The notes beneath the pieces were generated by a model that was given only the letters and a program-made list of their open reading frames with translations, made no database searches and was not told where the DNA came from. This document shows, in pieces, positions 13,349 to 23,400 of a DNA stretch of 64,000 nucleotides (position 1 is its first letter; each line of letters starts with the position of its first letter). Source of the DNA: Axinella damicornis (Eukaryota > Porifera > Demospongiae > Axinellida > Axinellidae); assembly GCA_963931865.1 (NCBI GenBank), contig OZ007510.1:12859981-12923980 (forward strand). The letters are read 5' to 3'. A program made the position numbers and the translations under genes.

Positions 13349-16300
13349 ACACCACACACATATACACACATACACCACACACACACACATATGTACACAC
13401 ACACACACATATTCACAGCAACCGTCTCCAACTGCTAACGCCCTTCAATACCTGGGATGGGAAGGACATTGTCGATGCGCCCATTCTGATCAAGGTGCTC
13501 GGCAAGTGCACAACGGACCACATCAGGTGCGGAATGCACTCAGAGACTGCAGATACATGTATAGTACCATACATACATAATGCTAGTGGCAGCATCCTCT
13601 TTGGCATGACATCATTCCCATACCACACCCACAGTCAAATAGAAACTGGGTGTGGCTTGGGAATGAGGGTAGGCATTAGCATGTTGTATGGTGTCTCTAG
13701 ACTTCTACTGCACCTCTGCCTCTTCCTCTCCAGTGCTGCAGGACCATGGCTGAAATACAGAGGACACCTTGACAACATCTCCAACAACATGTTCCTCACG
13801 TAAGTACAGTATTACCATCGTCACATACTGTTCTGGGGCACTGACCTTATTAGGAAGTGTCATGGAAGGGAAGTGCATGCTGTGTTTGAGAGTGACAGTA
13901 ATATGGATGAACTGTTACATATCGTGGTTCTTGAAGTAGGAACATAGTTAGGTCAGGCTAGCCTTTTTGTTTTTTCATATCAGTCCTGCATCCCTTGCAA
14001 CCCCTGTCCCCCATTCGCCTCAAAAGTTAATCCTCACTATGTGCTCATCATGCAGGTCTTGCTGGAGGAGTGCATGTGCCACCTTAAGGTTACGGGTTAC
14101 AGTTTGCTATTGCGCGCTTGCGGTTTACAGTCAACAGTGAAATGTGTGCGCGACTTTGGCGTCAATTTTTTATCGCTGAAGCATATATTAGACTGGACTT
14201 CAATTCTACGAAGAAAGGGGCAGGGCGGCTCGAAAAGTATTACCGAGATAAACATCCTGTTCGTGAGATACTGTGCGTTCTACTGCCCTGATCTGGCGAA
14301 AAGCGAATGGCTTTGTGGTATGAACGACCATCACTCGTTTTCCAACGGCAGCGAAGCAAAGTCGTTCCGAGCCGCCCTCCAGTCAGTTGAAAACTTCCCA
14401 TGGATGCTGCCAAGCTGGCCTTTTAGCCCTTTCTGATTGCAAAATCTGACACCAAAAATCGCCAACTCGACCTTGAACTTTGATGCCACTGCCCGTGTTG
14501 GCATGTTGTACTCAGGCGCTAAGATGATACCAGCTAGGAGGTACTCGCATTGCTGTTATACCTTGTTTTTGTTGCGTGTCTCTAGCATGACAACTTGTAC
14601 GTTAATGAGCACACGGTATCCCGTAACCTTAAGCGGATCATGCACTCCTGTTACTACTACTCACTATCTTGTGACTGGAAGTTATGGCTATGCCATGTAA
14701 CAGCCCGTTTGCACTATCTATAGCGCTCTGGATCGATCCAGCTCGAACTGGTTCGAATTATCTCGTAATGTAAACACGAACCGAACCGCCCCGATCCGCT
14801 CCGTACTGGACCACCAAACTCCATCGAACTGGTTCGACCCGGAGCGCTCCCACCCCAAGTGTAAACGGAATCGAACCCGTTGGTAGGGCGTAGACAGGGG
14901 GCGTGACGGTTGCCAATAGTATCCGAACCAGATCACGAAGGGTCCGGTTCGAGACGAGGGGTTGTCATGGTGTTGTATATCGAACATGACTAGTCTCGTG
15001 AGAATGCGGTCTGGGCATGTGACTAATCATGAACTTCGACCCCGAATCACACGTACATGGAGTGCTCGGGCAGCGTAGTGTAAACGCACCTCCCAGATCG
15101 ATCTGCGTCGAACCGGAGCAAATCCGCCCTTCTCGGTTTGTAGTGTAAACGGGCTGTAAGTGGCAAATAGCATCAGATGTCAATTCAACATGGTTATATC
15201 TGTATGATATCCAGGGGCAACCACACTCCTGGAAGCCGTTGCAACCCTGCGATTGTGACTCGCCGTAGCGCAATCTAAGTATTGCAGTTCGTTCCAATTA
15301 ACGCACATGCCACGTGGCAACTAGTGGCAACCACGCTCAGTCACGTTGGTGGCCGAAGAGAAGACAAGAAATAGTTACAGCACTCACAACTTTGCCAGCA
15401 CGGTGAGTTTGGTATGGAAGCATCAGTGAACGACAGTGATCACGGCCGTGTAATCAGAATCTTTGTGGGCCCTTCGTAAGAGCTGTACTGGCAGCAGAAG
15501 TCGAATAGCACTCGAGCAATGGTGGCCGACGGCAAGATAAAATTGCTTGTACCTCCACCTCCAAGGTGAGTTTCAGCACCAAAATTGTACGCTTGGGTCA
15601 CTGAATGATAGCGATCATGATGGTGTAGGCAGATTCTTTGTAGGCCATTCCTAAGTAGTCAAACATTAATTAGTTGGTTCAGATTACGTGGCACAATTTT
15701 TCCCCTACCAGGAGTGTAATATATGTATCGGAGAATATTATGTCTATATCTGTATCAGTGACATTGTAGATTCTCTTTCCAAGATAAACAGTTTGTGATG
15801 ATACAATTCCCCAAATTTAATATTGCTTGCCAGTTATAAGCTGCAAGCTCCTGATGCCACACATACCCATAACTAGTCTCGTTCCGAGACCTTTCATCCA
15901 GCACGTATATTGCTTCGGATCCAGTATAATCCGCACTGCGGGTTGGTTGGGTCTGGGACTGAGACTAAGCCGTAGCCTGACTGGGTACCAGCCAATCCAG
16001 GATTGGAATTCACACGGTTTGGAAAATGACACAAGTCATCTCAGTAGTATTGTGTGACTGGTGTCAGGTCTAATGGTCGGTTCTCTCTTTCCTCCAAAGT
16101 GCCACCAATGCTGAGAACATGGAGATGAACAACATCAAGAGCCAACTCACTGGAGAATATGGGCCAGTCCCTGACACCGCAAGGCACTACAAGGTCAGCC
16201 TGAGCTCATTCCCAGTTCACACCCAGTGCTAGTCTCGTGCCCAGACCCTCCCGAAACGCGGAAAGAGGGTCTGGTGTTCTGAGCGACATTTCTTGATTCA

Positions 16301-17620
16301 TGGGGCGTGGTCGCTCTCGGATTTTAAAGCTCGAATCAGATTGCAGAACGCGAATGACGTAGTCAATCAGCATAAGTCGACATAGGTACGGTACATGTAA
16401 CAGTGCAGTGTAGCTAGTACGGACGGTATGTCAGTGAAATGGATACGACAGGCCTACCGAAGAGCGAGCTGAGGCAGTAAGCCAAATCGATTATCTTGCC
16501 GGCTGGTTTTGGGAAATCTCTGTGTTTCGTGACACTTCCACTCACCTTTGACAACCTCAGATAGAATTCTGTACAAGCGCAGGGCAACTGTACGTTGTTG
16601 TTGGCCCTTTGGTGTCACTCGTGAAGGACCAAATGCGCTGCTACATTAAGCTTATAAGAATAGTGATAGGTGCGCTTTCATTGGAGAGGACATACAGAAT
16701 GCAGGTAACTACATTCCTTACGCCGTATAGCCCCGCCCCATGCGCCAAGAAATATCGCTCAGAACACCAGACCCTCTTTCCGCGTTTCGGGAGGGTCTGG
16801 GAACGAGACTAACCCAGTGCCCTGGGAATGAGCCTATCTCTGAGCATTTCTTATAATCGCCCTTGTAACATAATATTATTTTGCCTCCCATTCTTCTGCT
16901 ACCTACAGGCCAACAATGTATCTTGGGTGGTCGTCGGGGATGCCAACTATGGCGAGGGAAGCAGCAGGGAACATGCTGCTCTGGAGCCGAGGCACCTCGG
17001 GGGTGTGGCCATTATTGTCAAGAGCTTCGCACGTATCCATGGTAATTAATGCTTTATCTATAACATGTATACATGGACCCCTTTTGTGGTCCAGTCAGAC
17101 AGATTTTGCTGTGCAAGATGGCCTCCTGCTAAGGCAACTAGACTGCCACTACTAGCTGTCAAATCCGTCTCCCCCCAGAGACCAACCTGAAGAAGCAGGG
17201 CTTGCTTCCATTGACGTTCTCTGATGTGGCTGACTATGACAAGGTGCAGCCCTCAGACCACATCTCCCTGATGGGTCTTGCCGACCTCACTCCAGGAAAG
17301 GTAGACTTGACATGCCACCGCTGCCAGTTATTTGGTGGTTAGAATTGTTCATGTAATCCTCTCTCCCTCCCTCCCTCCCTCCCTCCCTCCCTCCCTCCCT
17401 CCCTCCCTCCCTCCCTCCCTCCCTCCCTCCCTCCCTCCCTCCCTCCATCCATCCCTCCATCCCTCTCTCCCTCCCCCCTCAGCCAGTGAAGTGCATCCTG
17501 AAGCACACTGATGGTAGCACAGATGAACTGGCTCTGCAACACACGATGAACAGCACACAGATCAAGTGGTTCAAGGCTGGCAGCGCCCTCAACCATATGG
17601 CATCAATACTGAAGAACTGA
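2130..17620 (+). CDS. ACO2: Mitochondrial-type aconitase, C-terminal ~582 residues (5' exons outside window)
   Basis: Aconitate hydratase interconverts citrate and isocitrate in the mitochondrial TCA cycle using a [4Fe-4S] cluster. Seventeen exons keep frame: 2130-2218, 5855-5906, 9369-9467, 10332-10436, 10511-10602, 10908-11013, 11494-11587, 11859-11922, 12104-12289, 12809-12931, 13076-13155, 13419-13526, 13734-13799, 16100-16193, 16909-17041, 17179-17300 and 17483-17620 (TGA). Family motifs visible in order: [51 protein letters not shown] (cluster Cys); [11 protein letters not shown] (the other two cluster Cys); [38 protein letters not shown] (swivel domain). The first exon starts in phase 2, so the N-terminal ~200 residues and the transit peptide lie left of the window. 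The match is to the mitochondrial enzyme, not to cytosolic IRP1. Introns are heavily colonised by transposons but every splice site is canonical. PIGX starts about 300 bp downstream. Confidence 0.97.
2500..4076 (+). pseudogene. Degenerate DUF6589-type transposon protein
   Basis: Three open pieces on + appear to be one broken gene. A Lys/Arg-rich piece is at 2505-2660 and a further basic piece at about 2985-3140. A middle piece at 3141-3380 carries [16 protein letters not shown]. The last piece, about 3893-4076, carries [20 protein letters not shown] followed by [17 protein letters not shown]. The last motif (YxCEVxxLGLLxxEFxDAxxEGDGxRxLRxW) is the hallmark I associate with DUF6589, a domain of transposon-derived proteins common in marine invertebrates and fungi. 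It ends at a stop at 4074-4076. Stops between the pieces make it non-functional. The assignment rests on the last motif; the N-terminal pieces are inferred to belong. Confidence 0.5.
4400..5390 (-). pseudogene. Degenerate RecQ-like ATP-dependent helicase
   Basis: Read on the - strand, helicase motifs appear in the correct order. Walker A LPTGSGK is near 5300. Motif Ia-like [15 protein letters not shown] is near 5190. [13 protein letters not shown] lies near 5060-5085. Motif [14 protein letters not shown] is near 4990. Motif III ALTATA is near 4880. A second RecA lobe has [19 protein letters not shown] near 4650, and [11 protein letters not shown] lies near 4510. Frameshifts and stops separate these, so it is a pseudogene. 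RecQ-like helicases inside invertebrate DNA transposons are known. This copy lies convergent to the DUF6589 remnant within shared terminal inverted repeats. The RQC and HRDC domains of cellular RecQ are not visible. Confidence 0.7.
5626..5805. repeat. 29-bp minisatellite, about 6 copies
   Basis: The unit GACTTGATCTGACTCTGTTC plus ATCCACAGA repeats every 29 bp (for example starts at 5708 and 5737), with variant copies at both ends. It lies just outside the right end of the RecQ-carrying transposon and 50 bp before the aconitase exon at 5855. Confidence 0.85.
5922..6618 (-). repeat. 3' LTR of the Ty3/gypsy element, split by a MITE
   Basis: It is a direct repeat of 9062-9312, beginning TGTGGTAGATTGCTA and ending AAGTTACTACA on the + strand. 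The MITE at 6153-6595 interrupts it within GCATGGTAAC and duplicates 9 bp. Confidence 0.9.
6153..6595. mobile_element. MITE, TAGCCTYGTTCCCAGGCC family, TSD CATGGTAAC
   Basis: It has terminal inverted repeats TAGCCTTGTTCCCAGGCCTA / TAGGCCTGGGAACGAGGCTA. The exact 9-bp duplication CATGGTAAC lies at 6144-6152 and 6596-6604. It contains a long G tract and a C tract (about 6283-6304 and 6446-6460) and inner inverted repeats. It is inserted in the 3' LTR, so it is younger than the retrotransposon. Confidence 0.95.
6729..9060 (-). pseudogene. gag-pol remnants of the Ty3/gypsy element
   Basis: On the - strand, in the order expected for gypsy elements, there are four parts. A gag-like region (9060-8524) is followed by a retroviral-type aspartic protease segment (8365-8075) with the catalytic DTGA motif. 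A reverse-transcriptase fragment (7692-7480) contains the LPRIEDL-type text of the fingers/palm region. An integrase region (7335-6729) ends in a chromodomain-less C-terminal segment. Frames change between blocks and most of RT/RNase H is missing, so it cannot be autonomous. Confidence 0.85.
9062..9312 (-). repeat. 5' LTR of the Ty3/gypsy element
   Basis: This is a 251-bp direct repeat of the LTR at 5922-6618, with TG/CA termini and the flanking AAGTC target-site copy at 9313-9317. Confidence 0.9.
9468..10331. other. Aconitase intron with polypyrimidine tract
   Basis: From about 10060 to 10331 this intron is almost pure C/T on the + strand. That creates long artefactual ORFs on both strands. 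The 9765-10013 segment is open (82 codons) but not recognisable. No other gene is seen. Confidence 0.7.
12374..12651. mobile_element. MITE with CCGTAGTTGC ends and TA duplication
   Basis: The ends CCGTAGTTGCATGTTATTA and the reverse complement of ...TAATAATGCGCAACTACGG match. The element is flanked by TA on both sides, as in Tc1/mariner-type elements. The central part repeats the ATGCGCCTATTA theme several times. It lies in the intron between aconitase exons 9 and 10. Confidence 0.8.
13230..13420. repeat. (CA)n microsatellite
   Basis: A long ACAC tract runs to 8 bp before the aconitase exon at 13419. His/Thr-rich and Cys/Val-rich ORFs through it are artefacts. Confidence 0.95.
13800..14697. 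other. Aconitase intron segment, no feature recognised
   Basis: It contains a 131-codon open frame on + (14041-14436) and a further 87-codon one (14437-14700). Neither resembles a known family. They may be remnants of a mobile element next to the MITE at 14701. Confidence 0.4.
14701..15156. mobile_element. Harbinger-like MITE, TAA target duplication
   Basis: The termini CAGCCCGTTTGCACTA and the reverse complement of TAGTGTAAACGGGCTG are inverted. TAA occurs immediately outside both ends, the 3-bp TWA-type duplication typical of PIF/Harbinger elements. The interior is rich in GAACCGG/CCGGTTC motifs. There is no ORF. Confidence 0.8.
15224..15716. mobile_element. 490-bp non-autonomous element, copy 1 (CACTCCTGG ends)
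   Basis: It starts CACTCCTGG and ends CCAGGAGTG. A second copy of nearly the same length is at 36828-37317. It contains an ATG-headed mini-ORF ending at a strong AG|gtgagt donor (about 15520-15565), and the second copy keeps the same structure. It is inserted in the aconitase intron before the exon at 16100. Confidence 0.85.
15874..15967. mobile_element. Short MITE remnant, TAGTCTCGTTCC family
   Basis: The left end TAGTCTCGTTCCGAGACC and right end GTCTGGGACTGAGACTA are inverted and belong to the abundant MITE family. No clear 9-bp duplication remains. Confidence 0.6.
16230..16811. mobile_element. MITE, TAGTCTCGTGCCCAGACC ends, TSD ACCCAGTGC
   Basis: Inverted termini of about 85 bp (16230-16315 and 16727-16811) contain CCCTCCCGAAACGCGGAAAG. 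The 9-bp duplication ACCCAGTGC is at 16221-16229 and 16812-16820. It is inserted 37 bp after the donor of the aconitase exon ending at 16193. Confidence 0.95.
17361..17480. repeat. (CCCT)n microsatellite before the last aconitase exon
   Basis: About 25 uninterrupted CCCT units form the pyrimidine tract upstream of the acceptor at 17482. Glu/Gly/Arg repeats on the reverse strand are artefacts. Confidence 0.95.
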
Positions 17621-17813
17621 ACCACCATGCATTGATTGTATGGGTCATAACAGCCATCCTCAGAACATATCTAGAGTATATAGTGGATATAATATGGTCT
17701 TTGTATAATTTATGTGTACACAATACTGTTATATACATGTGTGTACGTTACGTATAGCTAGCTACATAATACACTTGTGAGTTTTTACATGTACAGCTGA
17801 TTATGACGTCATT

Positions 17814-17821
17814 ATTTAGCC
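17814..17821. promoter_or_regulatory. Palindromic CRE (TGACGTCA) upstream of PIGX
   Basis: A perfect cAMP-response-element palindrome lies 97 bp upstream of the PIGX start codon, in the roughly 300-bp gap after the aconitase stop. The same octamer occurs in the kinase/GTPase promoter at 25510. A promoter role is inferred. Confidence 0.5.
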
Positions 17822-17917
17822 TTAACGTATAACGTGCTGCCTCGTGCATGCTGGGAACGAGGCTAGGCTGCATGGTGCTGTCTGGCCCGCGAGACTAGAT
17901 GCTGTGTCGACGTCAAC

Positions 17918-20365
17918 ATGTCACAGTCGCTCAGTTGCTTGCTGCTTGTGGGGTACGTTTCAGTTGTGATTTCACTGCATGTAAATTGGAGTGTGTTATC
18001 CTGCATGTGCTGTACATAAACTCCAGACTTGTGTCAGTGGCTCCAGCAGCTGTGAGAGAGGAGCAGTCCCTCCAAGGCAGGGAGCCGTGGCTTCACATTT
18101 ACAGTGACAGAGGTCAGTTCACGTGAAGTTACGTGACGCTGTGAGCATTGAAACAGTGTTTCAAGCAGCCGTGTACTTTTAGGCCTCGGCTACATAAATT
18201 ATATAGTCTTAGCTATTTTGAGCTCAAGGTCATGGGAATACGAGTGACCAGCATGGAAAGTATGCGTACACCAGAAAAATGTCCTCATGACTTGTACAGT
18301 ATATATGAGTACTTAATTGGTCGAGTGGTTAACGACAAAATTATCATAATATGTGTTGAAGTATAGCCTCGTCCTGGGAACGAGGCTAATGTTGAAGTTG
18401 CAATTCAATCCGGTAATGCTAGCTGTTTTCACTGCAGTAAATCAGTCAAGAGCCATTTTGCAGTTCCATAAGTAACCCCAATCTTAGTCTCGGTCCCAGA
18501 CCCAACCAACCCCAGCATGGATCGCTGGGAACGAGACTACCCCGATCTTTGCTGTTACTATGGGAGCAACACTCCCTTGCCCTTGAAGTCTGAGAAGCAG
18601 ACATTTGTTAAGTCTCATTCCAGAACAGGTGGCCTTTGTGGGTACTATACGTCGGGATAAGATGATGTCTGGGCTGACAAGACATGGCCCCTCTACTCTT
18701 CAGCTCAACAATCCCAGCTCCTTCCTGTGGTGAATGTGAAGTGTGGTCTGAGTGGTGCAGGCCTCCACAGGAGTCTGATGGCCGAGGTGCGCCTTGCAGC
18801 TCATGGAACACTCCATCCATGCCAAGATGCACCGTTCCTCCTCCTAGAGAACATCACAAGAGATATGTACATTGACCTCGATCAGGTAGACAGCAATTCA
18901 AGTCCATCAATCCCCTATTAAGTTACGTTTTGATCTTATTGTACTGTAGATTTCAGCGCTAACCGGGTTTGGTGGACCACAGGTACACAGTTGATCTTGC
19001 TATCTATCCTGCGGCCCCATGTACCATGGTGATTATTTTATCTCTGACTTCTAACAGGTCATTGCATCTGCTCCAATGGACACAGAACGGCCAGCTGCCA
19101 TTTCCAGTGACCACATGGTACTGGTCTACTCCCATCTCCATGACAACCAGTGTGTGTGTATTTGTGTGTGTGTGCTAGCAGTGTTGTGTAACGGTCCTTC
19201 AGGGAACAGTCTTTTTCCCCCCGCAGGAGTCGAGTGGAGCTGCCCATCCATTTCCGTTACCAAGTCCCAGGAGACACGTTGTATAAGCTAGTGGATGTTC
19301 CAGCACCACTGGTGTTCCTGCAATGCCAGGTGACCGACTCAGGTGAATAATCTATACTGTCGCACAGAGCAGGATGTTCCGAGCAGGATGTCCCCCCGAA
19401 CACGTCCTAGGAACAGAAGTTTCCCCAGACAGCTGGTCTTAGGACCACGTGATTCAAGAGTGACTTGTCCCCCTTAGGACCAGTTGTCCCCCACATTATA
19501 GAATAGCAGTGTGGCCGTTGTGCTCCACCGAAGCTATTCTACAAGCCTCCTCCCAACAGCAACTTCAGCAGCCAAACAAAAACCAGTAGCTTTGCTGCTC
19601 CCTGTGAGTCTGGCACCCAGCAGCTCCTTGCTGCTTGTGAAGAAGTCTCGTTCCCTTCATGATGTTCATGATAGCGCGGCATACTACTACGTCTGTGCGA
19701 GTCCAGCATACATTTGTATATGTAGCTCATCATCTGGCAGTCTTACAATAGCGTCTCGGCCATATACGCTTGCACTGACTATAAGATTGCCGATTCCTAG
19801 TAGAACTGCTTGGGTATCACCTGCACTGATGGCTAATTGTCAAGTCGGTCTCTAATCTATATATCTCTCCATAGGTGTGGGGACATCCTGTCCTGACAGG
19901 GGACATCTGGTCCCACACCTTCATACATAGCTAGGCCACACAGAACAAGGCTGTTGACACAGCTTCTTCCTAGCTGGTTATCAATTTTATATGCACACAA
20001 ATGTAATAGCTAACCTCATTCCCAGCCCCCGCCCAGCTTATATCTCTCCATACTGTGAAAAGCTGAGAGGGGCCTGGGAATGAGGCTAGGGGGCAGATAT
20101 TGAATGCATCACTCCTGCAGATCCCCGTCTTCCCAAGTGCAAAGGACCATCTGCAATGAGATTTCCGTGCAGTGTATCCTCAAGAGAGTGGTGCTTGTGG
20201 GAACACGTGAACACTCCAGATCAAGGGGAGGAAGACCTCACACAGTTGCAAGCAGCCATTCCCCGTGGCCTGGGGAGTCACGCCACCGTGATGGTGGCAC
20301 TGACAGTGTTGGCTACACTGGCCGGAGCTCTGTATCTCGCATACACTATGTTAAATTCACACTGA
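17918..20365 (+). CDS. PIGX: PIG-X, GPI mannosyltransferase I stabilising subunit
   Basis: PIG-X is a single-pass ER membrane protein that stabilises PIG-M, the enzyme adding the first mannose to the GPI anchor. Six exons give 251 residues (human about 258): 17918-17952, 18027-18112, 18704-18885, 19058-19149, 19227-19342 and 20121-20365. The protein starts MSQSLSCLLLVG, a plausible signal peptide. The luminal domain has GLHRSLMAEVRL, CQDAPFLLLENITRDMYIDL, VELPIHFRYQ and APLVFLQCQ, which follow the PIG-X pattern. Near the C terminus there is PCSVSSREWCLWEHV, then a hydrophobic helix TVMVALTVLATLAGALYLAY and a short tail. The start at 17918 was chosen over the ATG at 17899 because only its frame joins exon 2. 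The gene lies tail-to-tail with the kinase, stops 118 bp apart. MITEs occupy the introns. Confidence 0.92.
18364..18388. mobile_element. Minimal 25-bp MITE relic in a PIGX intron
   Basis: It is reduced to the two inverted ends joined directly, TAGCCTCGTCC|TGGGAACGAGGCTA. It is flanked by GTGTTGAAG/ATGTTGAAG, a 9-bp duplication with one mismatch. It shows the family deleted to its termini. Confidence 0.7.
18485..18539. mobile_element. 55-bp MITE in PIGX intron 2, TSD CCCCRATCT
   Basis: The ends TAGTCTCGGTCCCAGACC and CGCTGGGAACGAGACTA are inverted. The flanks CCCCAATCT and CCCCGATCT form a 9-bp duplication with one mismatch. Confidence 0.8.
20011..20091. mobile_element. 81-bp MITE in last PIGX intron
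   Basis: The ends TAACCTCATTCCCAGCCCC and GGGGCCTGGGAATGAGGCTA are inverted around an AGCTTATATC...GAAAAGCTG hairpin. It belongs to the TAGCCTCGTTCCCAG family. The duplication is not preserved. Confidence 0.7.
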
Positions 20366-20483
20366 CTGTCCATAAAAAGTGAATCATATACCACAAAATA
20401 ATACTTTTCTCCATGAGGGAAAGAGTGAATCAATGACAGTGGAGAGGGAGGTGGGGAGGAGATGGAAGTGGAGAACGTCAGAG

Positions 20484-23400
20484 TTATAGCTCAAGATACA
20501 CATACACGGAGCGAATGGACACAGTTGCTATGTCATCTTGTCGTAGATGTCTGACCAATGTCCTGCACGGAGAAGACGATATTCCTAATAATTCACACTC
20601 AAGAAATGTGGGCAACATCGTCATTGTACCATCTAGAGGGTTTTCCAGGGCTTCTCTTAGTTCAGAGTCTTGTAGAATCTCGGAGAGTGTTGATCTCTCC
20701 TCTGGGTTTCTCTTGAGCATCCGACGTAACAGCTTCTTGGTCAGTTCATACTCCTGTACATGAGGACCAACATGATCCAGTGGAGTGCATGTGGAACAAA
20801 CTTCTACTGTGCAGTAGTCTCATATCTATCCATCCATTGATCCTATGACAATAATTTCTCATTTCAAAAAGTGAAAGCTGGCAGTATTCTTGTAAAACTA
20901 GCTGTAATGCAATAGGAATACAGCGTAGAATGCATGTAGAATGAAGAGTGGCATGCTAGCATACGAATGGCAGTAGGTAAGTAGAATGGACACTACTGAA
21001 CAATGGCTCAGTGATGTAACCTTTGTACCCAGGCTTTCAATCCCAGATATTATCTCACAACTTTGGACATAACATCCGAAGCTTTGGACAAAATCTGGAA
21101 AGCCTGGGTACAAGGCTGTCAGTGAGGAGTGCAAGCAACTGCATGCCCGCTCACCTGGGGAATGTCGTGCTCTGTGAGTTCCTGGATCTCTCTTGCCCCC
21201 ATGCTGTCTGTGCTTGCTTGTGCAACATTATAGCCCACATTGCTGACGAGTTGCTGTGCGTGTCCATGGAGAGAATAACAGTGAAATGGAAGAACACCTG
21301 AACAGCTATATTACAGTACAGCTACTGCCTGTATACTGGTACAGTCAAACTACAGTAGCTGCTTCAAGTTTTAAGTTTATGAGCAACTACATTTATCCAT
21401 GTAGCATGAAAAAACACTCCTGCTGGAGGGACCTGATCTCCAGACTACAGTCTGGGGTTAGGAATGAAGCTGTACCAGACAAATCATTGTGTTACGGTTG
21501 CTATGTGTCTCTATCATTGGTATTTAATCCAGAAGGCACCAGAGCGGCTAGATTGACTATATATCCACTAGTTTTCTCTGTGTTAGCAGTGTAGACACAA
21601 TCGTTTCGTTCCTAAGTCACCTTGTGTGTGGCTTACATTGACGAACTTCTCTGCACTGTTTGCCATGTCCCAGAGTATGCAGCCGATGGACCACACGTCA
21701 CACTTGCTGTCGTACCTGCAGGATACAGAAACCAGACTCAAGAGGGTACCAGACCAGGAACGGGCCATCAGAGCATTCCTCCTAGTGTGGTTTCTGTCAC
21801 CACAGAGAACTGTCTTCTCTTGGCGGGTTGACCACTCACCCTCCTGCACTGTGAGCTCCTCCAGATCCAAGATAGCTGAGGAACAGCTCTGGAGCCATGT
21901 AGGGAGGGGAACCTACGGGAACAGAGACTGGGATAACAGCAGAGTACAAGGAATGGCCAGCCACATCTCACTCCCAGGCTGACCGCCTCTAGTTCTTGAC
22001 TTGCAGTATCGTAACTACTGACTCTGTCCTTGCATTAGTAGTAGTAACTGAAATGAAGGCTTGAATGGTCAAGGAGGTCTGGGAACGAGGCTGGCAGGGC
22101 CACATGCGTGAGGTTGAGGAGGTCTGGGAACGAGGCTGGCAGGGCCACATGCGTGAGGTTGAGGAGGACTGGGAACGAGGTTGGCAGGGCCACATGCGTG
22201 AGGTTGAGGAGGTCTGGGAACGAGGTTGGCAGGGCCACATGCGTGAGGTTGAGGAGGTCTGGGAACGAGGCTGGCAGGGCCACATGCGTGAGGTTGAGGA
22301 GGTCTGGGAACGAGGCTGGCAGTGCCACATGCATGAGGTTGAGGAGGTCTGGGAACGAGGCTGGCAGGGCCACATAGGTGAGGTTGAGGAGGTCTGGGAA
22401 CGAGGCTGGCAGTGCCACATGCGTGAGGTTGAGGAGGTCTGGGAACGAGGCTGGCAGTGCCACATGCATGAGGTTGAGGAAGTCTGGGAACGAGGCTGGC
22501 AGGGCCACATGCGTGAGGTTGAGGAGGTCTGGGAACGAGGCTGGTTGTACCATATGCGTGAGGTTGAGGAGGTCTGGGAACGAGGCTGGCTGTACCATAT
22601 GCGTGAGGTTGAGGAGGTCTGGGAACGAGGTTGGCAGGGCCACATGTGTGAAGTTGAGGAGGTCTGGGAACGAGGCTGGCTGTACCATATGCGTGAGGTT
22701 GAGGAGGTCTGGGAACGAGGCTGGCTGTACCATATGCGTGAGGTTGAGGAGGTCTGGGAACGAGGTTGGCAGGGCCACATGCGTGAGGTTGAGGAGGTCT
22801 GGGAACGAGGCTGGCAGTGCCACATGCGTGAGGTTGAGGAGGTCTATATAGGAACGAGGCTGGCTGTACCATATGCGTGAGGTTGAGGAGGTCTGGGAAC
22901 GAGGCTGGCTGTACCATATGCGTGAGGTTGAGGAGGTCTGGGAACGAGGTTGGCAGGGCCACATGCGTGAGGTTGATGAGGTCTGGGAACGAGGCTGGCA
23001 GTACCACATGTTGAGGAGGTCTGGGAACGAGGCTGGCAGGGCCACATGCGTGAGGTTGAGGAACATATGTTCAATGCCAAACTGGAAACCATTTGTCATG
23101 CATAGCCTCATTCCCAAGATTCTACGTACACCTCCAGTTTCACAAAAAACAGTACAGAAGGCCTGGGAACAAGCTAAGCTTTAGGCATGTCATGGTATCA
23201 TGGGCTATATAGGAATGAGATACAAGGCTGGGATTTGCACCATTGCAATCAGCACGAATGGACCTTCCAAATGATGTCCAGTTTGCTGCAGATTGATCAT
23301 GATGCATGGATGATTTTTGAAATTAAAAATCATTTTAAGGACATCATTTGAAAGCTCCTTTTATACTGACCACATTGGCTAATCCCCAGGTTCATATCTC

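Noticed and set aside
13053..13803. Thr/His and Cys/Val repeat ORFs
   Set aside because: These are translations of a (CA)n microsatellite in an aconitase intron. The same holds for 44057-44661 and 62594-63186.
17339..17596. Gly-Arg-Glu repeat ORF on -
   Set aside because: Reverse reading of a (CCCT)n tract and the last aconitase exon.
22035..23117. Long overlapping ORFs (up to 360 codons) on both strands
   Set aside because: They run through the 45-bp minisatellite. A unit divisible by three without stops opens several frames at once, and the kinase intron splice sites flank the array.
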